NCBI GenBank assembly: GCA_036873135.1
Contig: JAPTYO010000009.1
Coordinates: forward strand, 27,239,756 to 27,303,755
Reading direction: 5' to 3'
Length of the DNA stretch: 64,000 bases
Source: Clarkia xantiana subsp. parviflora
Lineage: Eukaryota; Streptophyta; Magnoliopsida; Myrtales; Onagraceae
Numbering within the stretch: position 1 is the first letter of the stretch; each line of letters opens with the position of its first letter. The position numbers and the translations under genes are program-made. Of this stretch, positions 22,275 through 34,435 are shown piece by piece. The notes under the pieces were generated by a model. That model had not been told where the DNA came from. It made no database searches and was given only the letters and a program-made list of their open reading frames with translations.

Positions 22275-23852
22275 TTCTACCCTCCCTCTCTTTCTCGCCT
22301 CGTCAAGCCAATATAAAATGTGTTTTTTTAGTTATGGTCGTTTGTTTTGTTTTTCCAAGAGAAGTAGTAGTAGTATTTTATGGTGCGGTTATTTTATTTT
22401 GCTCCTGCAACTTATAACAACTCTTCCATAGTCTGTCTTTTTCTTAATCGAATTTTACCCTCAAAGTATATATATACTCTCAAGTCTCTCCCAAGTCCTA
22501 AACTCATAAAAATTGCATCTCGAACTTTGAGTGATGATGTATTATAGCAAAAAACACATTCTCCATCAAGAATAAATCGGTTTAAACTTCACCTAATTTT
22601 CCTAGACCTTTCTACTATGTTTTACAAGCATAATGTTTCTAACTTTTTTTCTTTTTCAAATAAACTCATAAGGAAATTGACGCATCGTTTTGTCACTTAT
22701 ACAATATGCAATTTCTTTTGCACTTTTAGGGGGCAAATGTAACATTAAAGTTCTAAAATGGTAACTTTCGGAGGATTTGGAGCTTCTTAAGGGTGTTGGT
22801 ACATCATTCTCCACACTACGCCATATACTTCATTGACAAATCAAACAATGTAATATTAGCATATATAATGTGACAATTTAAACTCGTCAATTCAAATCAA
22901 TGATCGATTGTAAAATGCGAGATTACGTTTAAAACAGATAGGTAACTTTTTTTTTAAAAATAATTTCCCAAAACTCAAATAAATGGAATTATATTTATGA
23001 ATATAACATAACAAACGAATTATACTACATGATGATAAACAAGTTTATATTACATTACATTGTTGCACATATCAAATATCGTAATCAAATATTATGTTGC
23101 ACATATCAAATATCGTAATCATATATTATGCTATGTATGTATTATTGCATAATCAAATACTGCAATCTAATATTAATCTTAAATTAGATTAGGGTTTACA
23201 AATTAACTCAGTCGTCTCCCAACATTCCCAGTTGCATCAAACACCCATTATTAGTGTACGTATAGGTCATAAGCCACTTAACTTATGTCACGTTCTGTTA
23301 TATAAGTACTAGATTTTCCTATATATATTAGATTTCATTACATATAAATAATATACAGACTTAGCTTGTTTGTGCCGTTACATGTGTGGGTCGCTGGTAC
23401 TTGCGAGCAATAAATATTGGATGGACATGGAGCTTAATTAAAGAAGCTAGCTTCAATACTTATGCGTAAAGTTGGATCATTCCAATCCCAAGGAAACTTC
23501 CATGCAAGAAAGACCTGATGAGTATATACGGAACCTTCCAAGATGTTTCCTTCAACACATACCTCCAACAACCATCACTTTTAAAATACAGTCTATATAA
23601 TCGTATATTAAATTAATGTGGTAACAAAAGTTTGTGTCGGTCATCCAGACTAATTCTGCCCTTATATATATATATATATATATATATGTGAAAAATTACA
23701 TTTTTAGCACATTAACTATTATGTATTGACTTTTTTAGTATTTTAATTGTTTTTTATTAAAATTTTAGATGTCTCAGTTTTGAAAAGTGTGATTATTTAA
23801 TGAAACATGACTCAATTCACTTAGTTAAAGAGGTCGTCTGAACCGTCTTTAT
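22275..23852. other. AT-rich intergenic region
   Basis: Contains the S28 promoter on the minus strand (TTTTATATTGGC reading leftward near 22306-22318 is a TATA candidate about 35-45 bp before the ATG). A 34-bp tandem repeat (unit TTGCACATATCAAATATCGT...) lies at about 23062-23129. A (TA)n microsatellite is at about 23663-23688. No genes are seen. Confidence 0.5.
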
Positions 23853-24008
23853 TGACAAATTCTCACAAGATCCGGAAAATCACTCAAGAATCATCATCTA
23901 GATCACAAACCCTAGCAGAGAGAAAATGGAGAACAGAAGTCGTGACTTCTCAGATTCGAGTTCCTTCACTCGGTCGAATCTCCACCAAAACTCTAAAGCT
24001 AAGATATA
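23853..24008 (-). repeat. Copia B 3' LTR, outer piece
   Basis: Matches 33812-33970 of the intact LTR. It breaks at GATATA, where element A has inserted. Confidence 0.85.
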
Positions 24009-24134
24009 TGTTAGTGTATGTATTAGTGAATTAGAAGTTAGTTATAGATACCTAACTTACTATAAATAGCTAGCTTTCACACACTGTAAATTGACTTTCG
24101 ATTGATTGAATAATACAATTCTCAATTCATGAAA
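24009..24134 (+). repeat. 5' LTR of copia A
   Basis: Starts TGTTAGTGTATG, contains a TATA candidate (CTATAAATAGC near 24060), ends ATTCATGAAA directly before the PBS. The end AAA is not the usual CA. Confidence 0.85.
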
Positions 24135-24146
24135 TGGTATCAGAGC
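24135..24146 (+). promoter_or_regulatory. Copia A primer-binding site
   Basis: TGGTATCAGAGC is complementary to the 3' end of plant initiator tRNA-Met, the standard copia primer. Confidence 0.9.
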
Positions 24147-24221
24147 TTCTCCAATTCTGTTACAACTAATTTCTCTGGCGATTATCTCCGGTGGCATCGT
24201 CTGAGCTCCAGCGAATTTGTT

Positions 24222-24330
24222 GAGCTCCGTTGAGCTTCGTATGATCTTCGTCTCGTCTTTAGAGCTCCGTTGAGCTTCGTAATCGTCTTCGTATTGTCTG
24301 TAGAGCTCCGTTGAGCTTCGTATCTTGGTG
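24222..24330 (+). repeat. 40-bp tandem repeats in the copia A leader
   Basis: The unit GAGCTCCGTTGAGCTTCGTA recurs three times with a 40-bp period in the untranslated leader between PBS and gag. Confidence 0.75.
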
Positions 24331-24371
24331 GATTATCCATTTAGCAATCTGTGATTCTTCGATCAAGTTAT

Positions 24372-27300
24372 AATCAATTGCAGCTGATGGCGATTTGAAT
24401 GAATTGCTTTATCTTCATGCTTCGGACACAACGAATTCTAGTTTGATTCAATTCAAGCTCACTGGTGTTGATAATTACCAGATCTGGGCTCAGACTATCA
24501 AGGAGGGCTTCTGGTTAAGAGCAAGCTATGCTTCATCGATAAATCACTTCCTCGAGACAGAGTTCCTGTTATGCAGCGGCAAAAATGGGACAAATGCAAT
24601 GCGATCGTTAAAGCCTGGCTTCATGTGGAGAAGGATTTGGTCAGTGGATTAGTGTACAATCCAACATCGCAGAGCATTTGGGATGATCTAGATGAGATGT
24701 TCAACAAGATTGACGGCACTAGACTCTTTCAATTAACTCGTGATATATATCACGTTACTCAGGGTACGTTGTCTGTTTCTGCTAATTTTAGCAAACTCAA
24801 AATGCTTTGGGATGAGATAGTTGCAATTGATGATTTAATTCTGGTATGTGATGAGGATGTGGCTCTGTTAGCTGCTCACAAAGAAAAGCAGAAGTTGATA
24901 CAGTTTTTAATTGGCCTGAATGAAACCTTTGCTGCTGTAAGAACCAATTTACTGATGAGACAATCTCTTCCTAGCCTAAGTGTTGCTTATTTTGTATTGC
25001 TGCAAGAGGAAAATCAACGTGTCGTTACAGGTCTGACTACAGATGGTTTGGATACTCCTGATTCTGCAGTTGCTATGTATTCATCTAGGAATGGTTCCTC
25101 TTATAATGGAAATCGAAATTCCTTCAGGAACCAATCTGTCAATTCAGAAAAACAGTCATCATTTGGTCAATATAAGTCTGGTAATCCTTATGGTTCTTCA
25201 AATCAGTTTAAAGGAAGAATTGACAAGTCTGGTTGGCTTTGTACTTACTGTGGAAGAAAGGGGCACAAGATTGATGATTGCTGGTCCAAAAATGGAGTTC
25301 CTGAACATATAATGAAGAGATGGGCTGCAAACAATATTGATGGGAATGTAGATAACACTGATACAAATTCTTATCAAGGGAATATGCACAATGATCCTTT
25401 ACATGTTGATGTTAAACAGTATGCAATTCCATTCACTGATTCTCAACTTCAGTTTTTGAGATCAATACAGAAAGTGCAGAAAGGAAAGGAGCAGTCTGAT
25501 GTTCAGGTTGCTGCAAACATGGCAGGTATTTTTCCTCTCAAGAAAACTATGAATTGGATTGTTGACTCAGGTGCCACGGATCATATGACTCATCACAGAT
25601 ATTGGTTATCTGATTTGACACCTAATACTACAGCTAATCAATTTGTACATTTGCCAAATGGGCAAAGGTGTAAAGTTACTCATGTTGGAAACTATTTCAT
25701 GCCAAATGGTTGTTGTTTGAAGAATGTTTTGCTGATCCCAGATTTCAAATACAATCTGATAGCTGTATCTAAGCTCCATTTACAGCTGAATTGCAAGGTT
25801 ATCTTTAAAGCTAATGAGATGATAATACAGGGCCTCTCCGATGGGAGGACTCTGGGGATTGGGACTCTGAGTAAAGGCCTATACATCCTTAAGGTGCCTG
25901 TCTGTGAAGCAAATGCAGCTGTAACTGGAATTCTAGATGAAGGTTCTGGGGATTTAAACTCTTTAATTTGGCATAAGAGATTAGGGCATTCAAGGTTGTT
26001 CATTATGTCTGCAACCAATTTGTCTTTGGGAGTTGTAGATCAGATTAAACATTGCACTATCTGTCCATTGGCCAAGCAGCCTCGTTTACCATTTAATAAG
26101 AGTTTTTCTCATTCTCAAACTCCTTTTGAATTGATTCATCTTGACTTATGGGGGCCATATAGAACACCAACTATTCAACAGTATCAGTATTTTTTAACTA
26201 TTCTTGATGATTCCACTCACTGTACATGGATTTATCTCCTCAAATGCAAGAATGAGGCAGTCCTTCATATCAAGAATTTTATGCTGATGATCAAGACTCA
26301 GTTTGGTGCTTCTGTTAAGAGGATACGCAGTGATAATGGAGGGGAATTTGTTAATCATCTTTCCAAGTCTTTGTTTGATCAGTTGGGAATCATTCATGAG
26401 ACTAGCTGCCATTTCACTCCCCAACAAAATGGTCGAGTGGAACGAAATCATCGACACTTATTGAATGTTGCAAGAGCTTTATGGATTCAAGCATCAATTC
26501 CAACCAGGTTCTGGGGTTACTGCATTTTAGCAGCCTGCTACATAATTAATTTGCTTCCCTCCACTGTTCTACATGGGAAATCTCCTTACCAGTGTTTATA
26601 TGGAAGGAAACCCAGGTTTGAGCATCTACGTGTCTTTGGGAGCTTGTGTTTTGCCGCTGCTCTGAATAATAAGGCTAAGTTTGGACCAAGATCTGAGGCA
26701 GAAGTGTTCATGGGATATTCTTCAACTCAGAAAGGATACATTGTCATGTATATTTCTGACTAAACATTCCATATTTGCAGAGATGTAAATTTCCAGGAAG
26801 ACATTTTTCCTCTCAGTATGAAGAGGAACAAACTCCTGCTCAAGCTTCCTCATATCAACAATCTCTCCACTGAAGTTCAATCAGAGCATTTTGGGGATCA
26901 TTCACCTGATTTACATGCAGCTCCCACAGATGAACATCTTCCCAATGCTCATGCTCTCCCAAATGAGCATGCCCCTAATCCCCCAAATGATCATCCTCTA
27001 CCTGATGAGCATCCTCATGCTGTTATGCCAAGAAGATCTATGAGAATTTCTAGACCTCCTGCTCACTTAAGTGAGTTTGTGACTCCCACAATCAGGAATT
27101 CAAATGCTATATTTAGGATTGGGAAGTTTTTCACCTATGACAACATTTCTCCTACTTTCAAATGTTTTTGGCAAACATTGCAAAGGTCAGTGAACCATCA
27201 AATTTTTCTCAAGCTGCCAAGGACCCTAACTGGATTAAAGCCATGGAAGCAGAGATTTCAGCTTTAGGAGAACAATACATGGATTCTGGTTTATTTACCC

Positions 27301-28795
27301 AAGGGTAAGAAGGCAGTTGGATGCAAGTGGGTTTATCGTGTGAAATATAATTCAGATGGGTCTGTGGAGAGATACAAAGCAAGGCTTGTTGCAAAGGGAT
27401 ATACACAGATAGAGGGTGATGACTATACAAAGACCTTCTCACCAGTGGCTAAAATGTGTACTGTAAGAACTTTTTTAGCTATTGCTGCTGCCAAACAATG
27501 GAATCTCTTTCACATGGATGTCAATAATGCCTTTCTTCAGGGAGATTTGATTGAGGAAGTGTACATGGAAATACCGAAAGGATTTGGGGAAGCCAATACG
27601 TCTAAGGTCTGCAAATTGATCAAGTCACTTTATGGACTGAAACAAGCCTCAAGGCAATGGAATATAAAGCTGACAAAGGCTCTTCTTCATGAGGGATATT
27701 CTCAGAGTAGAGCTGATTCATCACTGTTCTTCAAATCAAGAGGGCAGCACATGATGTTTCTATTTATATATGTTGATGATTTGATGATCACAAGGGATAG
27801 TGCAGCTCTTATCAAGGAATTGAAACAAGTTTTGCAGACACATTTCAAGAGAAAGGATTTGGGATTTCCGCGATATTTCTTAGGATTGGAAGTTGCTCAT
27901 TCAAAAAGGGGTATTTTGATCAACCAGAGAAAATTTGCATTGGAGCTGATTGTTGAAGCTGGTTTGGGAGCTGCAAGTCCCGCTGCTACACCAATGAAGC
28001 ACAATTTGAAATTAACAACCCCTGCTTATGATAAAACATTCAATTTGAATCAAAGTGATGCTCTCTACCCAAATGCTCAATTATACAGAAGATTAGTGGT
28101 TAAGCTTCTCCATCTCACCATGACAAGACCAGATATTACATACTCTGTACAACATTTGTCTCAGTTTGTTCATGATCCCAAATATTCTCACTATGCTGCT
28201 GCTATGGGTGTGATTAGATACATCAAATCATCACCTGGACAAGGTCTCTTTTATCTTGTTCAGCAAAGCATTTCCCTGGAAATATTCTGTGATGCAGATT
28301 GGGTTGTCTCTTCTCTAGGCAGTCACTGAGTGCTTACTGTGTACGATTAGGGAATACAATGATTCACTGGAAAGTCAAGAAAGAAGAAGCTGTATCAAAA
28401 TCTAGTGCCGAAGCTGAATATCGAAGCCTAAGCAGAGCAATAGGCGAAGCAATCTGGTAAAAGAAGCTTTTGACTGAGATGGGTCTTGCAACAGCAGCTA
28501 GCTGCAATTGAGGGATTCCCATTTTTTCTGATAGCAAAGCTGCTATTCAGATAAGCAAGAACCCAATGTTCCATGAATGAACAAAGCACATCGATATAGA
28601 TTGCTACTCTATTCGAAGCAAAGTGGTAGATGGCACTACAAATTCCATACATGTTCGCTCTGAGGATCAACTTGTGGACTTGTTAACTAAATCTCTGAGC
28701 AGGGAGCAACATGAATTCTTGATCAAGCAATACGGGATCAATGATGTATTTCGGGAAAGAAGAAAAGAAAGCAAAGATGAAGAAGATGAAGGGAA
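24372..28795 (+). pseudogene. Copia A gag-pol polyprotein, disrupted
   Basis: Gag runs from about 24372, with a frameshift near 24525, to a zinc knuckle CTYCGRKGHKIDDC (25240-25281). The protease has WIVDSGATDHM (DSGA at 25564). Integrase shows the HHCC finger (25972-26064) and the D-D-E core (LDLWGPY, ILDDSTH, RSDNGGEF, NGRVERNHRH). A TAA at 26761 and frame changes between about 27190 and 27340 break the integrase-RT linker. RT contains DVNNAFLQGDL and YVDD (27769-27780). RNase H begins IFCDADW and is broken by a stop at 28327 and further ones; the tail DLLTKSLSREQHEFL is at about 28680. Order PR-INT-RT-RH is diagnostic for Ty1/copia. Confidence 0.9.
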
Positions 28796-28921
28796 TGTTA
28801 GTGTATGTATTAGTGAATTAAAAGTTAGTTATAGATACCTAAATTACTATAAATAGCTAGCTTTCATACACTGTAAATTGACTTTCGATTGATTGAATAA
28901 TACAATTCTCAATTCATGAAA
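28796..28921 (+). repeat. 3' LTR of copia A
   Basis: Copy of 24009-24134 with about three substitutions, followed by the ATATA duplication. Confidence 0.85.
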
Positions 28922-29075
28922 ATATAAAGGTCCAAAGTTACAAAAAGAAAACAATGAAGGAACCCACAAAAATAAGTGGCCTAATACAAAACCGAACAAC
29001 AAGAAAGAGCCCAACAACAAAAAGCCCACACAAATAAAGAAGTAACAAGCTTGCAGAAGCTCAAAACTGATTTCA
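28922..29075 (-). repeat. Copia B 3' LTR, inner piece
   Basis: Resumes the B LTR at ATATAAAGG and ends at CTGATTTCA, matching the end of the intact LTR at 34127; the polypurine tract follows at 29076. Confidence 0.85.
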
Positions 29076-29085
29076 ATACCCTCTC

Positions 29086-32000
29086 TCAAGCTTGTACTTC
29101 TGCAACTTCTTCATCTTCAAGCTTCACATCCTTCCCCTTGAAAAAATCTTTCATACCCAATCTGTTAGACAAATAAACAAGCTGATCCCTGCATAAGGCC
29201 TTAGTAAACAAGTCAGCAAGCTGGTTTCTAGATTTCACATAACTAAAAGAAATAGTACCATCAAGCAACTTTTCCCTTATAATATGACAATCAATTTCAA
29301 TATGCTTCGTTCTCTCGTGAAAAACTGGATTAGTTGTAATTTGGATTGCAGCCTTATTATCACTATGCAATAAGGTTGCCTTTTTTTTGAGAAATACCTA
29401 GTTCATTCAAGAGTGCACGAAGCCAAATAATTTCTTTCAAAAGCTCACGTATGCTACGGTACTCTGCCTCAGCAGAAGATATAAAAACAGTTGTCTGTTT
29501 CTTTACCTTCCACGAAACAAGAGAATCACCCAAAAGTACACAATTACCCGAAACAGACTTTCTAGTCTCAACACAACCTCCCCAATCTGAATCACAAAAA
29601 CCAACAAGGGAATTGTTGGATTGAGAACTAAGAAAAATTCCCTTACCAGGTTCTCTTTTCACAAACCTTACCACTCTTAGAGCAGCATCCATATGAGAAC
29701 ACTTGGGTTCCTGCATAAACTGACTGAGATGCTTAACAACATATGGAATATCAGGCCTAGTAATAGTCAAATATAACAGTTTCCCTATCAGTCTTCTGTA
29801 GGATAATACATCATCTAGGGGCTTATTTGTGCTATTCAACCCAAGATGGTTATCATAAAATTGACTAGTCAATTTAACATTAACCTCCATTGGACTTCTA
29901 GGAATCTTACCACCTGATAATCCCACATAAGAGATTAGTTCTAACGCATACATTCTCTGATTCATGACAATCCACTTGAATTTCTGGATAATTCAATTCC
30001 TATAAAGTATCTCAACTCTCCAAGATCTTTCATTTTAAAATTGGATTGCAAAACATCTTTTAACTCAGAAATCAAGTCAACACAATTACCAGAGATAAGA
30101 AGATCATCAATATAAACAAGAAAAACAACAATTCTGCTCCCAACTTGCTTGCTGAACAAGGAATAGTCAAGCTTAGATCTTTTAAAACCAGTTTTCTTAT
30201 GGAATCACTAAGCTTTTTATTCCATTGTCTGCTAGCTTGTTTTAAACCATAAAGGGATTTATGCAATCGACAAACTAAACCATTCCCCCTCTGATCAGTA
30301 AATCCCTCAGGCAAAGTCATATAGACCTCCTCATTTAAACCCCCTTGAAGAAAAGCATTATAAACATCCATTTGATAAAGGGGCCAGTTAAAAAAAGAGG
30401 CCAATGAAAGAATGACTCTGACTGTGTTCATCCTAACCACTGGGAAAAAAGTTTCATAATAATCTATGCCATACTTTTGCCTATAACCCTTAGCAACCAA
30501 TCTAGCTTTGTACCTTTCTAAGGTACCATCGGATTTGTATTTCAATTTAAAAATCCATCTACAGCCAATAGGAACTTTACCTGAAGGGAGAGAAACCAAA
30601 TCCCAAGTTCCATTATCCTCTAAAGCCAAGATTTCCTCCTTCACTGCCTGAACCCAAGAAGGATTCTCTGCAGCTTCCTTATAACTAGAAGGTTCAGACA
30701 ACTCAGAGAAATTTGTTAAATAACATTGATAATGTGCAGAAATATCATCATAGGAGACATAGTTAGCAATAGAATGTGGTGTAGAAATGATTCCCATCAC
30801 ATAATCTTTGCTCCATATAGGAGGCTTAACCATTCTGCCAGTTCTAGTCACAACCTCAGTAGAATCAGGTTGGACATTTGAATCATCAGATTGCAAATGC
30901 AACTCATCATTTGATATATCAACATCAGAATCGAGAATGGACTCATCATGTGTTGTGGTGGGGTCAGAAGAGACCCCTTCAGCAAGCACCTCAACATGAG
31001 TAATTCTATCAGATTCGGGAGAGACAAAGTCTTTATTGAAAAAAACTGAATCATCATTTAGAGGAAAATCAAAGAACATTGGCATCTGATATTGTTTCTG
31101 CTGTCTAAAAGGAAATACATACTCATGAAGTTTGAAATCTCTACTAACAAAGAATCACTTGTTTTTTAAATCATAGAGTCTATATCCCTTTTGAATATCA
31201 GAATAACCCATGAAAACAGAGGTTATTGCCCTAGAAGCAAACTTATCAGTCACAACAAGATTCTTCGCATAACATAGACATCCAAACACTTGTAAATGAG
31301 AAACTGTAGGCTTTCAACCTTTTAAAACCTCTAGGGGGCATTTACCATTTAAAACTTTTGAAGGCATCAAGTTAATCAAATAACATGAAGTAAGGACACA
31401 CTCCCCCCCAGAATCTATTAGGAATGAAGGCTTGCAGTTTAATAGCTCTAGCAACTTCCAATAAATGTCCATGTTTTCTCTCCACTCGACCGTTCTGTTG
31501 AGGTGTATAAGAACAACTACTCTGATGGAGGATACCTTTCTCTTTAAGAAAAACAGTAATCTGATCACTAAAAAATGCACCTCCATTATCTCTTCTAAGA
31601 CATTTGACTGATTTAGAAAACTGATTTTCAATCAAGGCAACAAAACTCTTCAATACAATAGAGGCATCAGATTTAAATTGGATGAGATGAACCCAAGTAA
31701 ATCTTGAATTATCATCAACCAAAGTTAGGAAAAATCTTTTATCATCATAAGTTGGACTTTGATAGGGTCCCCATACATCACAATGAACAAGGTCAAAATG
31801 TGAGCTAGCTCTTGAATTAGAATCAGAAAAAGAGTTTCTGATGATCTTAGCTTTTGGACAAACATGATAAGTATGATCAGCCTTATTCTTAGGTAAATCT
31901 AGACTATCAATGTGATTCAAGGTTTGAACAGAGGCATGCCCCAAACGTTTGTGCCACAAAAGTACATCATTAGAATGTCCAATACTAGTAAAAGAAGTAG

Positions 32001-33556
32001 CATCAGAATGATAGCCAGCCTTGAAAATTATAAACCTGAATGCTCAGTCCCAATCCCCAAGACCTTCCCACTTGAGAGGTCTTGCAGAATGGCAGTTTTG
32101 GGATAAAGGTTGTTTTGCCGTTTAAATCATTGACAATTTTAGAAATAGATAGCAAATTATACTTAAAAGATGGTATAAAAAGAATATGCTCCAACCTTTT
32201 ATCCTGTGTAATAGAAAAATTACCTATCCCATTTACCTCAGCTAGATCACCATTTGGTAAAACAACATTGGATTTAGAAATCAGTTGCTCAACTTTTAAC
32301 CAATCTTTTCTAAAAGTCATATGTTCAGTGGCACCACTATCAAGAATCCAAAAGTCTCTATCAATACTGAAAGAAGAATTTAAAGATATACCAGCAGATT
32401 TGGCACAAGCATCCATGGTTCCTATAACAGCAGCACCTGCAATCTCTGCAGTCATACCAGCACCTCCCATGGATTATAAGAGCTTGTTGAACTGATCAGA
32501 TGTTAAATGTCACATTGCCTTGAAAACTAGTTTGATCTGAGCTTGAATCATTCCCAACATGAGTGGTTGTTGTGTTAGTCTTTACACTGCCTCATTTCCT
32601 CTGTTGGTCCCTCAGCTTGAAACAATTGTCCTTGACATGCCCCTTCTTTTTACAGAATTCGCATCACTTAGCATAGCACCTCTCAATAGTATGCCCTTTT
32701 TTTATTACAAAAAGAGCACTCCAACATCTGATTTGGTTTGGACTTATCATCGACAGAGATTAAATTCCCAGTCCCAATAGTGACAGATCCAGCCATATAG
32801 AAGAAATCTCCTTCTGATTCTCCTCTTGAATAAGGCATTTATAAGCTTGGTTAACTGAAGGCAGGGGAATCCAGAGAACTAAATTGCTCCTCACAGTAGA
32901 GTAGGAGTCATTCAACCCCATGAGAAATTGGAAAAGACGCATGTTCTCCTTGTGCTCTAAGTGTTTTTCAAAGAACTCACACTCAATGTGAGGTAAAGAA
33001 CAAGCAGCATCAAATTCTCCCCAAAGCAGACCTAACTTGGTAAAAAAATTGAGACAGAGTCCAAGCCTTGACGAGTAAGAACAATTTCCCTATGCAGTTG
33101 GTAAATCCTAGAACCATTCACCTTATCAAACTGTTGTTTCAGTTCTTTCCAGGCCAACATCGCACTCTCAGAGTACATCACAGAGCTTGCAAGATCATCC
33201 GAGATAGAATTCATAATCCAACCATACACAACGGCGTTGCATCTATCCCACAGATCATGGTAAAGAGAACTGTATTTTTCACGCATACAATCACCGGTAA
33301 CAAAACCATATTTTTTCTTGCCAATTAACAAGGATCTCATAGCATGGCTCAATTTCAGATAATTCTCAGATCCAGTAAGAACAACAGAAGTCATGCGAGT
33401 AGCAGGATTATCATTCGCATGCAAGTAAAGAGGGTGAAAAGAATCTACCAGAGCCATGGCATCACGGAATTCCTGGTTAGTTGCATCAAGTGCCTTCTTC
33501 ACACCAGAATTCCCGTCTTCTCCATTTTTCTCTCCATTCTTCTCAATGTTCGACAT
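29086..33556 (-). pseudogene. Copia B gag-pol polyprotein, disrupted
   Basis: Reads leftward. Gag starts at an ATG at 33556 (MSNIEKNGEKNGEDG) and holds the UBN2-type core LTGSENYLKLSHAMRSLLIG and DLWDRCNAVVYGWI. Protease WILDSGATEHM lies near 32350. Integrase has MWHKRLGHASVQ (about 31950), the finger VCPKAK and core motifs VHCDVWGPY, LVDDNSRFTW, RRDNGGAF and QQNGRVERKHGH. In the third core motif the usual DNGGEF is DNGGAF. RT (31085-29962) includes MDVYNAFLQGGL and YIDD (30103-30114). RNase H ends [13 protein letters not shown] near 29195. Frameshifts occur near 32800, 31400, 30170 and 29365. Confidence 0.88.
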
Positions 33557-33811
33557 CAGGATCCAGTAAGGCAAAAGTTGAAGGGACTTGAAGAAGATAT
33601 ACAGCCGCTGAGGTCAAGATACGAGAGCCAAACACCAGGAAGACGGAGAATCCAACACCAGAATTATTTCCACAAGAAGCAGAAATTGAGTCGCACAAGA
33701 TTCGCGAAGCGAAGACGAACCGTCGCAATAGAGATGGAAACGAAGAAACGAAAGCAGCGGAGTCACAGAGTCGAGAAACAAGGTGAAGATCACCTTATCG
33801 CTCTGATACTA

Positions 33812-34127
33812 TGACAAATTCTCACAAGATCTGGAAAATCACTCAAGAATCATCATCTAGATCACAAACCCTAGCAGAGAGAATAGGGAGAACAAAAGTC
33901 GTGGCTTCTTAGATTCGAGTTCCTTCACTCGGTCGAATCTCCAACACAACCCTAAAGCTAAGATATAAAGGCCTAAAGTTACAAAAAGAAAACAATGAAG
34001 GAGTCCACAAAAAGAAGTGGCCTATACAAAACCGGTCTACACACTGAACAACAAGAAAGAGCCCAACAACAAAAAGCCCACACAAATAAAGAAATAAGAA
34101 GCTTGCAGAAGACCAAAGCTGATTTCA
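33812..34127 (-). repeat. 5' LTR of copia B (intact)
   Basis: 316 bp; the PBS lies just inside at 33800-33811. It contains the undisturbed AGATATAAAGG site that element A hit in the other copy. Confidence 0.88.
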
Positions 34128-34340
34128 ACATTTGTAGCCAACAATTGATTTCCGCTAACCGAAAACAACAGTAGCTACGAATAACTAAAGCTAGTTGGTA
34201 CGTATGTACCATCAACATGATTCATGCAGGAAAGTTCCTAGATCCATCAATATTACCAACATCATATCGATAGATCCTTCCGTACCGTTGTTATCTTTCT
34301 TGTAACTGAATCTTCCACACTTTTCCTCCTCACCCTTCAT

Positions 34341-34360
34341 GTATTATATTTATTTAAAAG
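34341..34360 (+). promoter_or_regulatory. TATA-like box of the VOC gene
   Basis: GTATTATATTTATTTAAAAG lies about 80-95 bp before the ATG at 34436, a usual distance for a plant core promoter with a short leader. Inferred only. Confidence 0.4.
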
Positions 34361-34435
34361 GAACATCCTCGTAGCTAGCAAATACACACCTCTTACATTC
34401 AAACATTAATTTACAAACCATCGAGAACCGCAGCA

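Larger units (their letters stand above)
24009..28921 (+). mobile_element. Ty1/copia retrotransposon A, plus orientation, nested in the 3' LTR of B
   Basis: Short 126-bp LTRs (24009-24134 and 28796-28921) differ at about three sites. The PBS TGGTATCAGAGC starts at 24135 immediately after the 5' LTR. A perfect 5-bp target duplication ATATA flanks it (24004-24008 and 28922-28926); the uninterrupted sister LTR of B reads AGATATAAAGG at the same site, proving the empty site. The internal region encodes gag, protease, integrase, RT and RNase H in copia order, with several frameshifts and stops. Confidence 0.9.
23853..34127 (-). mobile_element. Ty1/copia retrotransposon B, minus orientation, interrupted by element A
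   Basis: The 5' LTR is 33812-34127 (316 bp); the 3' LTR is split into 23853-24008 and 28922-29075 by element A. LTR termini read TGAAATCAG ... TTTGTCA on the minus strand. A primer-binding site AGTATCAGAGCG complements initiator tRNA-Met directly inside the 5' LTR (33800-33811), and a purine tract (GAGAGAGGGTA on the minus strand, 29076-29086) precedes the 3' LTR. LTR copies differ at roughly 15-20 sites plus a short indel. I could not find a convincing target duplication outside the LTRs. Confidence 0.88.

Noticed and set aside
23062..23129. Repeat resembling a CRISPR-like array
   Set aside because: Only two adjacent 34-bp units without spacers in a plant nuclear genome; a simple tandem duplication.
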